A program made the position numbers and the translations under genes. Below, in pieces: positions 1 to 10,565 of a DNA stretch of 64,000 nucleotides. Every line of letters starts with the position of its first letter. The first letter of the stretch is position 1. A model generated the notes under the pieces. It did not search any database. It saw nothing but the letters and a program-made list of their open reading frames with translations, and was not told the DNA's origin. Source of the stretch: Chrysemys picta bellii (Eukaryota > Chordata > Testudines > Emydidae); NCBI RefSeq assembly GCF_011386835.1, contig NC_088800.1, forward strand, positions 16,950,572 to 17,014,571, given 5' to 3'.

Positions 1-1549
1 TCAAAAATATCTCAGTCATTTTTCTTTTGGTTTAAGGCAGATTTTGCACCAGGTACATTCAAAGGACATAAGATCTCAGCACCAAAAGCAAAGCTGCTTT
101 CAGTTGTAGAAACACAAAATAAGCATCTGAAGCCACACAGACCCTTTTTTTCTTTAAATATGCACAGATTTAAAATGACCAAACGGGTTTTTAGAAAAAA
201 AATATTCCCGACAGGTTTCATATGGTAAATTTTGAGCTTGTGAGAATTTTTATGACTAATTTATAAACCCCTGCAAATTAGGGCTTGCAATGGAAAGAGT
301 GACATAACTTCAGCACCATTTCAGTTTCATCAATAACATAATGAGCTTTAATTATGTAATTATTTCACACTCCAACTGATTTGCAGATTTCTAGATTTGC
401 ACATGTTTTTCATGACTCTAGTTGCGTTCATAAAGACAAATACATGTTAAGAATTACTAAGTTTTCAGAATTCTTGTCTGAGTCAAAAAGTTATTTTCCT
501 GCAAGATTCTGACTGCTCTTGCCAGCAAATTATGACAGATGTGAACAGGTTCAGTCCTGGAGTTTCTGGATCTCTTCCTTTAACAGGAAGGGCCCCCGAG
601 ACCTGATGTAGAGTAGTTTTCCACTTAGACCAAGAATTGCTGAGACTGCTAAGATTGTAATTGATATTACTGCAAATTGGAAATAAATCGCTGATTTCTG
701 AACCTAAACTTTGGATTTCCAGTAAATGAAGAATAAGGAGGAAATGCTATTAGATAGGTCTAGGACATGCAAGGTCTAAAGACTGCAGATTTAATGTCTA
801 GTTATACATTTTCTTTGGAAATCATTAATTATTTTGCTTCGATTAAAATTTGCCGCAGTTTTTGCAAACAAATAATTAGATTTGAACACAATCATGTTGT
901 GTAGCCACATGAAAATAAATTATATTTTCTGCTTGCATTTCAGTTGCAGATTTAATTGATGTAACAGTGCAGAAAACTGAGACAAAATTTTATTTCTTCT
1001 GCCTTTTAATTACCATCTGCTAACATAAGATTACATTTCTTAAAGTGACTGGGTCTACCTGCCAGCTGAATTTTTCGCCTGACTTCCTCAAGCTCTGGCA
1101 GCTGCCTTCATTATTGGTGAAAATGGCATGGCAAAGCTAGCATGAAAAATGAGGCTAAGCACCTGTCACTTCATTTTTCTGCAAAGAAACAAAGAAAATA
1201 CATGAAACTCAATGCTCTGTGCAGTCTATACTCAGTGACAATTTGCTGCGAAATAGAATAAAGCATCAGTTTGTTCCTGAATACAATAACAAGCCTGACA
1301 TATAAAAAGCACTTCTAGCAACCCGCATATTTATTTGTGATAAACAGAAAAGATAAATCTTGAGAGTAAACGATGTGAGAAAAGGACAAAAATACGCATG
1401 AGAGATCTCACCCAGGATCACCAAATTTCTTTTGCACATAGGATCAGCTCCTAACATGGACCTTTGTGGAAAAAGAGAGTCATCAGCAAATTTCACCTAG
1501 AAGTCAGTATTAGAGACAAGCCTCTTAGCTAATTATTGGTCATGAATGA
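1..1549. other. AT-rich non-coding stretch
   Basis: No coding frame with a recognisable product, no repeat family I can name, and no target-site duplications. The part around 850-1020 is rich in TAATTA/TTTAATTG-type words and unbroken by repeats, which is why it is listed as a possible conserved non-coding element among the findings. Otherwise I see nothing specific here. Confidence 0.6.
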
Positions 1550-1612
1550 AGAGCTTCCTTTTGGGCCTCAACTCAGCAAAGTTCTAAACACATGCCTAAC
1601 TTTAATCATGTA

Positions 1613-1790
1613 GAAAGCAACAGAGAGTCCTGTGGCACCTTTAAGACTAACAGATGTATTGGATGCATCCGACGAAGTGGGCATTCACCCACGAAAGCTT
1701 ATGCTCCAATACATCTGTTAGTCTTAAAGGTGCCACAGGACTCTCTGTTGCTTTTTACAGATCCAGACTAACACGGCTACCCCTCTGATA
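1613..1790 (+). mobile_element. Penelope-like element terminal repeat, fold-back copy 1
   Basis: A 178-bp hairpin insertion. The left arm (about 1614-1663) and right arm (about 1707-1756) are complementary over roughly 50 nt. The right side alone continues into a tail of about 33 nt carrying gactaacacggctac. An actttaatcatgta duplication flanks it exactly (1599-1612 and 1790-1803; the first base is shared with the element edge), so the hairpin was inserted as one unit. The sense strand, defined by the tail, is plus. The arm sequence (cagagagtcctgtggcacc) is a different subfamily from the other copies in the window, yet its two arms agree with each other, so the inverted structure was probably made within this lineage. 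PLE assignment is by remembered similarity to reptile Penelope/Neptune-type terminal repeats; a tRNA-type SINE is the alternative. Confidence 0.7.
1669..1706 (+). ncRNA. Hammerhead ribozyme-like motif in PLE copy 1
   Basis: The core reads CCGACGA (the consensus is CUGANGA, so position U4 is C), then a perfect 5-bp stem II (GUGGG with CCCAC, loop CAUUCA), then GAAA at 1693-1696. A two-base-pair stem III follows (GC, loop UUAU, GC), then UC with the predicted cleavage point after 1706. Very short stem III is typical of hammerheads in Penelope-like elements. The fold-back arms on both sides could act as stem I, since gtattgga lies just upstream and ccaatac just downstream. The U4 change probably lowers activity; self-cleavage is not shown. 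Confidence 0.5.
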
Positions 1791-1870
1791 CTTTAATCAT
1801 GTAAGTAGTCTCACTGAAGTAATGGGATTATTCATGTGCTTAAGCACCTCATTGAATTGGAGGCTTGATC

Positions 1871-3404
1871 TTTATAATGGGGAGCCAAAAGTTGGTGCTT
1901 TTAAGCAGAAAGGTGGTGTAAAGGTGACCACCACATTGGAATCAGATGGTTCTCCTGGAGCATAGTGTGAAGTCAGGGAGAACGTGTGCTTACGGGGTCA
2001 GAGAGTGGAGAATCGGGGGGGAGAGAGAGAACAAGGAGGAGGACCAAGCAAATAATAATAATTTCTCTCCCCACACATATTCTGATACAGTTCAAAAATA
2101 AAAATGGTGATGTACCTTAGAGTATCCTCAAGGTGCTTAAAGCTATCAACTCCTAAAACTATGTTATTGCAGTGCTAATGCTGCACAGAGTTAAACAAAG
2201 ACAGAGGAAATGCAACCATTAAGCCTCCGACAGCGACCTCACCTGGACCACATGCATGGTATTTTCCATTCAAGTCTTTCCAGCTCAGTGTTAAATCTAG
2301 AGGTGTGTGTTCGGAAATGTGCACTAGAGAATAGCTTTGTCTACACTGGGGAATTTATTAAAAAAAATCCCACTGGTTTTAAAACCACGAGGAACTATAG
2401 GGTATGTCTTCTCTGCAGAGTTAACTCAATTTATTTACATTTTTGAGTTACTCCGCAGGAGAGAAAGAACCCAAGTTGTTAGGCCCGGCAGGGAGACTGT
2501 GTCAAAGTCCTGCCCCATTTCTGACATTAGTAAGGATGTGGTAAAAATCTAAGTAGTTCTCTACTAAGAATACGCTGTTATTTTTCAGTCAGTAAGTAAA
2601 TGTGTGTGTTCATACTGTAATCATCATTTCAATAATCCTTTTTCCATATGCTGTTCATACAGCACAGGGTCAAGTATTCTCGAAATTCTTGGTTTAATTC
2701 TATGCAGTTAATACACTCATCGTATCAGCCAGGTGATCAATGAAAAAATAAAACCTATATATTTTGAACATATATTCAGAGGTTCTAATGGAGGTTCAAC
2801 CAGCATGTTCATGGTATGAGATTTAATTAACTTTGTTGAAAAATTAAAGGTGGCCAATTTTGGTTTTGGGGTGGGCAAAGGCAGGAGGGTTTTTTTCATA
2901 CTATGTCAAATAAAGTTGTCAGAAGAGAATCCCATAAAGAAAGTCATGATTTTTAGTCATGCTGGAATGATTATAAGAGTTTATGGGACAAATATAAATG
3001 AGGTTTTTTTTATTTCATCCATATTTATGGGCAGATAATTGAAATATTTTGCAGGAGAGACTCTGAAATACACTAGAGTGTTTACCCGGAAGCATGAAAA
3101 GTTTTATTGCTTTAATTTTTTAAAAGACATTTCTAATTTTTGTGATAATAGAAGTGAAATATTACATTAATTATTAGTATAGTAGCAATGTATCTGAACA
3201 TGCATAGGAATGAAAGGTTCAAATCCAGGGCAGATAACACTAAAGCTACATGGGGAGTTATTCATTTTACTTTTATTGCAGTCTATTATAATTAGCATTT
3301 TTGAATTACAAGTTCCAACACCCAAGCCAATAAAGGATTCCTACCTCCTTTAATGTACATCTATGTGCCACGGTACAGTAACCTCAGCCTATTTTGCATC
3401 AATA
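1871..3404. other. Non-coding stretch with a possible decayed inverted-repeat transposon
   Basis: Mostly AT-rich sequence without recognisable genes. Around 2334-2475 the text ctttgtctacactgggg and, further on, gggtatgtcttctctgcag resembles the ends of old reptile inverted-repeat transposons that begin with a 'gtctacac' motif, but no target duplication is visible and the ends cannot be set. The small open frames here have no recognisable domain. Confidence 0.4.
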
Positions 3405-3800
3405 GATGCAGCCATGCACCCCAGGCTTTGATCTCTTCAAATCTCAGACACTAAGCAATCTGGTATATACGAGTACTACTCCATCTTTGGATGAGACACT
3501 GCTATGGAAAACCTAGGTGCTGCAGGAAGTGGTGCTGGAGATTCAGTAGGTGGCACTCTTCCCTTTGAGATGGTACTGAACCAATGCAAGAGCACATTGT
3601 AAGGAACTATTGCTGCTGGAGATGCTGTCTGAAATTAGATGTACAACTAAGGTCCTTTGCCACTTGAAGTGAGAGATCTCCTAGCACTTTTCCCCCTCTC
3701 AAGAGTAGAGTTGCTAACCTCAGTGTCCTTGTCAAATATCACTTAGAGTAAATACATTCTGTCATATTTCCCTCTACAGTTTCAATACAATTAAGTATTC
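3405..3800 (+). repeat. 5S rRNA-headed SINE (SINE3/AmnSINE-like), copy A
   Basis: The first about 120 nt follow 5S rRNA in sense: gatctc...atctcagacactaagca matches the internal promoter region, and tttggatgagac matches the segment that reads cttggatgggagac in 5S. It then leaves 5S at aacctaggtgctgcagg. The rest (ggtggcactctt, gtactgaaccaatgc, gagatgctgtctgaaattag) is the shared SINE body, found in reverse in two other copies (29.1 and 52.7 kb). Heavily diverged, so an old insertion. No target duplication can be seen. It is not a functional 5S gene. Confidence 0.65.
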
Positions 3801-3875
3801 TTCACTTCATGTGCTAAAATGGCTTTATCCAATTACTGTGAATAATAAGAGTTGCTACTTTCCACCCCAGAGATG

Positions 3876-3940
3876 AACATAAGAATGGTCATAGTGGGTC
3901 ATACCTATGGTCCATCTAGTTGGATGGCTGCAGTTCAGTG
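3876..3940 (-). mobile_element. CR1 LINE 3' end, short remnant
   Basis: Reads gaacataagaatggtcat and then gggtcatacctatggtccatc, the reverse complement of the CR1 3' end (ggtctgacccagtatggc...ttcttatg). Only about 65 bp is recognisable. The same 3' end appears better preserved, in sense, at 38.65 and 57.39 kb. Confidence 0.6.
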
Positions 3941-4334
3941 GTAGCTGAAATGATTACGACAACAATATGCTATGTGTTTGTTGTAATCCATTTCCAAAGA
4001 ATAGAGAGACTTTGGATGAAACCTTGATTTAAAGGAAAGTCTTTAAAACAACCTTTCCCTATTTGCTAATACTATTTTAGGGTGATTTGGTGTGTTCAGG
4101 TTTAAGCAATAACTCTTGCTTCGTGTAGCAACTTACATTTATTTTAATAATCAGTGGATGTGAAGATAAATTTACAATATTTTTATAAAAATAGTCAAAA
4201 AGACTGAGCCAATCTCATTTTTCAATTTGTGGAATAAATATATAACAATATTATATAATCATAAATAAATATTATATAATAATAAATATTAAACTGGTGT
4301 TGAAAACTTTCAGCAGCCTTTTTACATAGAGACA

Positions 4335-4680
4335 AAGTCTCAAGCCAGGATCGATCACTGGATTATCTAGTCTGACCTGCTGTATATCACAGGCCACCAA
4401 TATCACCCAGCACTCACACACAAAACCCAACAACCAAATTAGACCAAAGCAAGCACAACAACCCACCAGAAACTAAGGCTATTTTGTGCCACAGGAAGAG
4501 AATAGGAGGGACCAATGTGCACCAATGCTCGAGGCCCCTGCAATGGCAGGGAAAAGATTAAATGAGATATACCCGCATAATCCTGGCAAATGATGTGCAC
4601 CCACATGCTGCAGAGGAAGGCGAATCTCGCCTCCCATTTGTTTTAGGATTAAAACAATCAAGTATGTAACCATATTATAG
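4335..4680 (-). mobile_element. CR1 LINE 3' untranslated fragment
   Basis: This piece (tctagtctgacctgctgta, ggaccaatgtgcaccaatgc, gcaatggcagggaaa, catgctgcagaggaa) matches part of the CR1 at 12.4-12.7 kb line by line, in the same orientation. It is therefore the same subfamily in reverse orientation. No coding part remains. The small minus-strand frames across it are chance. Confidence 0.6.
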
Positions 4681-5785
4681 ACACATTAGTTTGTGATGAT
4701 GTACATGATGGTTTTACCATTTCAGTAAGTTACACAATATAGACTTCTTAATGACCACATATGGACTCTGCCAATACTTAAATCTCTTTAACTACGTCAA
4801 AATGGCATTTCATAAAATGTGTCATCTGCATGTCACTCAACCAGCTTAACCCCATGAGTAGTTGTTTGAGACCATGAAATGAGTCTTTTAGGAAGGAGGC
4901 TACAATGCAAAAAAATGGCATTGCTGTTCCATAATTTAGGGGTGAAATAATCACACTGTGGTGCTATTTGTATGGTATCAGGCATAGGTGTATTATCAGA
5001 TTTTATTTCAATGGATCAATGTACTTGAGCCAAACCTTCACTGCAAGAAACAGAAACATGCCAGCATTACCTTCAACGTTACCAGGTTCTATTTCCCCTT
5101 CTGGGGTATGTGATAAGGTTGACTACAATTGGTCACCACTGGCACCAGAAAGATAGGGATAGGTTTGTTTTATTTAAACTAGAAGAGCAGTATGGGGGGG
5201 ATTTGGGGTACACTAGAATAAATTGCTGAATGGGACACGGTTAGATTTTTTTCAGCCTCAGCTCCCAGCTTTGCAAAAAAGGTGATGACAGAATTTTGGG
5301 CCACTTAAACGTTTTGATTTGGCATTTTAAAGCCTCTTCTACATATATTCATTCTTAAACATAAATCAGACACAGATAATACACCAAACCACTTCAAGTT
5401 TATGAAACATGTTTATTTCTAAATTCATAGATTTTTAAGGTTAGAAGGGACAATGATGATCAGCTAGTCTGACTTCCTGCAGAACACAGGCCAAAGAGCC
5501 TCATCCAATAATTTCTGCATCATGCCCATAACTTCTGTAAGAGTTACAACATCTTCTAGAAAGATACCCAGTATTTTTTCCTTCAAATCAAAAGAATTCA
5601 ACTGATGGAGAATTCATCACATCCCCAGATAAGCTGTTTCAATGGTTAATTTACCCTCGCTGTTAAAAATGCATGCCTTGTTCTAGTCTGAATGAGTCTA
5701 ACTTCAGCTTCCAACCATGGGATCTCATTTTCTGATAGATTAAAGTGCAGTGTACTGTCAGAAATCTGTTCTACATGTATGTACT

Positions 5786-5945
5786 TTCAGAGTAGCAGCA
5801 GTGTTAGTCTGTATCCGTAAAAAGAACAGGAGTACTTGTGGCACCTTAGAGACTGCATCCGAAGAAGTGGGCTGTAGTCCACAAAAGCTTATGCTCTAAT
5901 AAATTTGTTAGTCTCTAAGGTGCCACAAGTACTCCTGTTCTTTTT
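5786..5945 (-). mobile_element. Penelope-like element terminal repeat, fold-back copy 2
   Basis: A 160-bp hairpin insertion inside the CR1. The 36-nt arms at 5819-5854 and 5910-5945 look perfectly complementary, with a 55-nt spacer. The left side alone has the 33-nt tail (5786-5818), so the tail-defined sense strand is minus. The duplication atgtatgtact is exact (5775-5785 and 5946-5956). The end without a tail stops at gttcttttt, the same internal point used by the other fold-back copies. Here the hammerhead core lies in the inverted, tail-less part. Confidence 0.75.
5859..5896 (+). ncRNA. Degenerate hammerhead-like motif in PLE copy 2
   Basis: Layout as in copies 1 and 4: CCGAAGA, stem II GUGG...CCAC, a mutated second core box (AAAA instead of GAAA at 5883-5886), then the short stem III GC-UUAU-GC followed by UC. 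Loss of the conserved G12 plus the U4-to-C change predicts an inactive motif. Confidence 0.4.
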
Positions 5946-6181
5946 ATGTATGTACTGGTAGACCATGATCAAGACACCTCTTTACTTTCTCTTGGTTAAA
6001 CTAAATAGACTTGGCTTCTTTAATCTCACACCATTATGCAGGTTTTCCAGATCTCTAATAATTCATGTAACTCTTTTCTGAACCCTTTCCAATTTATCAG
6101 CACATTTTTGAAGTGTGGATACCAGAACTGGATACAGTATTCCAGTAATGATTTCACTAATGCAGAATACAGAGGTAATAT

Positions 6182-7185
6182 TGTGACCCAGGAACCTCTT
6201 AGTGCCAACTGTCAGAGGGCACAAGGAATGTATTGACAGGGATCCCCTCAGTCAGAGGGGTGCATAATAATTCACTAAATGGTGGCATGTGAGGTCTCTA
6301 TCGAGAGTCAGTAGCCCACTGGTCATCATAATGATTGCAACATGTATGCATGCATAATATTTAAGAAGTTGTGTGTCTATACTGAAAATTATGTTCTTAA
6401 GGTAGGTAATCAGGAGGTAATATGGTAATCAGACAGGTTTCTTTTAGAAAGGAGGTAACAGACTCTCTGTGTCTGGTGATGTGTGTATTGGGCCTTTCAT
6501 GTCTCACAATGGATGCCTGTTTGCATACTGAGCCAAATGCTCGTTAAGAGAGGAAATTTACAGGAAGAAATAAACAGCGTGAGGAGATGTGGTTTATGAG
6601 TAATGAGAATGCTTTGTTGGGGTATGTCTGGAGGTGCAGAGGTACACCCTGGATCCTTCACCAAGGAGGTAAGCTAAATGCACATTTGTCTTATGAAATG
6701 GAGGGTCACAGCCAACCCTGGCATTGCTGTATAAAACCTGAAAGTATCTAGTTAAATAACTCTAGGTTCTAGACTGTGTTATGGTTTTTATTTTATATGT
6801 AATCATTTATTTCCAATACTTCTACTTGCTATCACTATAAACATACCTAAGTGCTGTGTGATAAGCGGAGCAATGATCTGAGGTGTAACTGAGAAGGTAA
6901 GGTTTCCTGCTTCTTTGGAAGCAATGAAACTATGAAAACTGAGTGTCCAGTGGAACAGGGGCTGGACATTCCAGGGAGATGCTCAGAGAGCTCAGGAATT
7001 GGAGTGTGCTTATCACTAACCTAAAGAGAGGGGATTCCATTGGTCTAGAGAGAAGTGCTTGTGTTGCCTGTGGCTGGGGGAGTCAAGGAGCTGATCCCCA
7101 GCAGGCACAGAGAAGGTTTCCTCATGTTAAGGGCAAGTGGTAGCAAGGTGTCTCACAGCCCTCGGTGCCCCCAGGAAGCATCACA
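6182..7185. mobile_element. 1-kb insertion in CR1, possible solo LTR
   Basis: This segment separates two CR1 halves that are normally contiguous. It can be bounded as tgtgaccc...gcatcaca, giving the TG...CA ends typical of LTRs, and it contains a TATA-like tataaaa near 6731. A clear target duplication cannot be seen (gtaat against gtacc is only partial), so the edges and class are uncertain. No protein frame of note. It could instead be a decayed DNA transposon. Confidence 0.4.
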
Positions 7186-7722
7186 AGTACCACCTCCTTA
7201 CTCCTATTTGATTTCCCCTGCTTATATATCCCAGGATTGCTCTGAACCTCAACTACAGCATCGGACTAGGAACTCTTATTCAATGGGTTACCTACCATGA
7301 CTCCCCTTAAGTTTTTTCCAGAGAGTTGCTGCTTTCCATGATACAACCCCCATCTCATAAGTGTGACCTACATTCTTTGTTCCTAAATGTATAAACTCAC
7401 ATTTGGCTGTGTTAAAAACACATTGTTCAAATGAGCCCACTTTATCAAATGATGCAGATTAGTCTGTTTAGCTTCCCTGATCCCCATCATTATTTACCAC
7501 TCCACAATTTTTGTGTCAATTGCAAACTTTACCAACAATTATTTTGTATTTTCTTCCAGATAATTTATAAAGATACTGAATAGCTTTGGACCAAGAACAG
7601 ATCCCTGAAAGAGCTCACAAGAACCACCCCTATTGGATGGCGATTCCCCATTTATTTTTTGGGATTTATCAGTTAACCGGCTTTTAATCCATTTAATGTG
7701 TGCTGGATTGATTTTTTATAAC

Positions 7723-9911
7723 ACTATGAATAAATTACTTGGATAGTCTGAAATAAACATCATTTTACACCACAAAGTACAAGAATGTTTTACATACTTG
7801 TTAGCAATTGCATTGGTTTGAGTTAATTGCAGCAGTGAAGGAAGGGCATGAGGGATTTTCCCACCCACCTCAAGTGAGGAAGTTTGAACTGGTAGTGCTT
7901 TCCTGTCCTCATCAGCTAGAGGAAGTTTTCTGTATGCTGGAGTGGGTGGGAGTTATGTAGAAGATGGTTACAATGCATGGAGATCTGGTGACAACACTCA
8001 TTAGAACTAAGAAATAAGAATGGGGAAGGGGTAGAAGTTGGCACTTGAAATGATGGTGTTTAAGATGGAGAGGCTGGGCTTGACACTTGAGCTCTGTGAA
8101 ATTACCACTCAATTCAGGTTTATTCACGTGTAAAAATTCAGCTTTCCACAGCTAGTTGTGAATTTGACTCATTGTGAAAGGCCACCATTTTTGCAGAAAG
8201 ACAAATTATGGGCAGTACAATGTCAATTTATACCTGGGGAAATGTGCATTTTATTTTCTTCACAAAAGCAAATGCAAAATATGAAGCAAAGCTGCAAAAA
8301 TATTTTGCATTCCCAAGAAACCATATAAACATGATTTTTTGCTTACAGTGGGAATTTTTATTACATGGCCCTAGCTGCCACTTGTGACTCATGCTCATGG
8401 AAAGTTAACAGTGATACACAGAATTCTTTTTCCACAGGATTCTGAACTAGTGGTACCAGGGTGCAGAAAGGCTAGGACTTCTTGTGCCATGGTGGATGGA
8501 TAAGGCACATTCTAACCCCCTTTTCAGAAGAGCTCATTTGCAGTGCTTCTTAGATCATTAAAGCATGACTTTATTATTTCAAGGTACATAAGGAATCTTT
8601 TTGATTTTGACTATCAGAGGCTATATCACTGCTTTTTTGAACCGAGCCTCTCACCTCTAAGTCACACAAGTTGACCTATATTATCTCAGCGAGACATCAA
8701 GAGAAAGTCAACCTACTTTTCAAAACAGACATAATACAGACATAGCACAATTGATCAGATAGGGAACCTACAGATATATTTGGAGAACTTATTGAAAGTA
8801 CAGTGTGAAGATCAAAGAGCTAAGGGGGTCTTTTAAGTCATCCATTGTCCATATGCACCATCATTATCTAATAGCAGCAGAGTCTTTTCCAGGGAAATCA
8901 ATATTAGTGTGCGCTAAGTTCATATTTTATTAATTAGCCATAGAGCAAGAGTCCAACTTAGCTCAACCATTTAGTGTAGTTTTAGGGTGATAAAATCTTT
9001 CTGATCATGGTGCACTGTTACTGTAGCAAAGCCATTTGATAAAAGATAAAGGAAAGATCCAGGATTCACAGATAAATTACAGGTTTAGCATTTCAAAAGT
9101 ATTCTCTACTTTCAGAAAGTGGATGACATTATGAAGAGAAGCAAAAAGTAGGGCTTATTTATGCACTGTTACTTCCATAATCTGCATTATAGCACAGTTG
9201 TGTACATAAAAGAACAATTTGTCTCAAGCAGCTTGACTATAAACGGAGTGGCACATTGCACTTAACAGACTGGTGGGAGGTCTGTGTAAACAATAATAAT
9301 TCATGTCAAGACTTATATGTTGAGGGTCGTTGTGTTTTTTAGAGTAACAATATTAATAGTTTGATTTTTTATGACTAGGTAATATATTAGCATTTCCAGT
9401 TATCTTTCTAATTATACTACAGTGCTACATCAAACTCAGGTGAAAAAATACAACTGTGGCATATAAAGATTTCCAGCTAGTTAATTTATATGAAGGCATG
9501 TTAGGAATATAATGCCTTTTGCTGTAATTAGATACTGTAACATTTTATTCTCAACATTAAAGTATGTATTCAAAATACATGTGCATATTTTAAGAGGTGT
9601 AGTAAAGGCAATGTATTGTGAACATGTTACACATCTCTCCAGAACAACATAAATGCACTCTTGAAATCCAACTCTGAACAGATAACAGGACAAAGCAACA
9701 TATACCAATTTTTTTGAATGGGATTTCCATATTCTTCCTTTGCTTGCACAGACACCTGGACCTGAGGGGTCCATGTATTGTAGCTTGACTGATTTTCCTC
9801 TCCTACTTGTGCACTTACTGTGAATTGCTGCATCTTTTCTGGATAGCTTTTGAACATGAAATTGCATTATTTGACATCTGCTTTTTATCCAAAATTAACA
9901 ACTGAATAAAT
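7723..9911. other. AT-rich non-coding stretch
   Basis: No nameable repeat, gene or RNA. A 128-codon minus-strand frame (9481-9867) overlaps other frames in AT-rich sequence, shows no domain, and is judged chance. Nothing else specific is seen. Confidence 0.6.
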
Positions 9912-10012
9912 CTCATAGAATCATAGAATATCAGGGTTGGAAGGGACCTCAGGAGGTCATCTAGTCCAACCCCCAACTCAAAGCAGGACCAATCCCCAAC
10001 TAAATCATCCAC
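9912..10012 (-). mobile_element. CR1 LINE 3' end
   Basis: Begins tcatagaatcatagaat, then ggttggaagggacctcagg and catctagtccaacccc. This is the reverse complement of the classic sauropsid CR1 3' end, with its terminal ATTCTATG repeat. Only about 100 bp is present, so it is strongly 5' truncated, as most CR1 copies are. Confidence 0.8.
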
Positions 10013-10362
10013 ACCATCTCGGAATCACCTCCAACTATCATCTGCATGGAATCACTACCACTGTCTATGAATAAGTGTTGGTCAATTAGTGAGGTAACAT
10101 ATATGCATTACCCGCATGTCTTGTGTTTTCTAACAATTTGATTGGACAAGGGCTGAGGTCCCAAAACTACATTTTACAGAGCTTTGGTGGTAGTCCATAG
10201 AGACCTTTCTGGTCATGTGGTGCTGGGTCTGTTTCCAGCTGAGAGAAACAGAACAGATAGGAGAAGGAAATGAAGAGCAAAACTAGACAATCTTTCTCCC
10301 CCTACCCCCCCCAAAAGGACAAAATATGCATCCAAGTAAAGACAGTTAAAGTACATTAAAGC

Positions 10363-10556
10363 CCAAATATTCAGAAGCCACAAGTGATTCTGGTTGCTTC
10401 AAATTTTGGGTATCCAACTTGACACTCTTAAAGGGTCCTAATTTTCAGTAAGGGCTGAATATCCACCCCCCTGAACATCATGCCCCCTTAAAGTATCTTG
10501 AGTTTGGGGGCACCCAACATCACTTTTGAATATGTAGCCATAATTATTTTCTTGAC
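10363..10556. repeat. Ancient fold-back repeat, 'attttcag...ctgaatat' type
   Basis: The left part (caaatattcagaagcc, acaagtgattctgg) and the right part (gggcacccaacatcac, ttttgaatatgtagcc) are loosely complementary. The copy at 62.34-62.56 kb shows the same words and a clearer inverted repeat. Probably a very old non-autonomous DNA transposon; the ends are approximate. Confidence 0.4.
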
Positions 10557-10565
10557 ATTATTTTC

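Larger units (their letters stand above)
1550..1870. repeat. Ancient short palindromic repeat, split by PLE copy 1
   Basis: The flanks of PLE copy 1 rejoin into one loose palindrome. The left part carries acacatgcctaacttta and the right part carries tcatgtgcttaagc, with a central stretch resembling actactcc...ggagtagt-type spacers. Similar old palindromes occur at 22.6, 47.8 and 50.5 kb. The family is inferred from shape and from memory of similar sauropsid repeats; strong decay makes the ends uncertain. Confidence 0.35.
5429..7722 (-). mobile_element. Old CR1 LINE, interrupted twice
   Basis: Reading the minus strand from 7722 to 5429 gives the late reverse-transcriptase region, the ORF2 carboxy end and the 3' untranslated region, ending near tcatagatttttaaggtt. 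A minus-strand frame around 6026-6208 still shows LYSALVKSLLEYCIQFWYPH, close to the CR1 C-terminal signature. Two younger insertions split it: fold-back PLE copy 2 (5786-5945) and a 1-kb LTR-like segment (about 6182-7185). Text on either side of the second insert (gaggtaatatt / acctccttactcc) joins as the continuous CR1 sequence expects. It is 5' truncated near 7722 and has many stops. Confidence 0.7.

Noticed and set aside
1613..1790. Head-to-tail pair of two independent SINE insertions
   Set aside because: A single target duplication surrounds the whole hairpin and the arms match each other better than other copies, so one insertion event is simpler.
3405..3530. Possible 5S rRNA gene
   Set aside because: Too diverged, lacks a T-run terminator at the right place, and is joined to a repeated SINE body.
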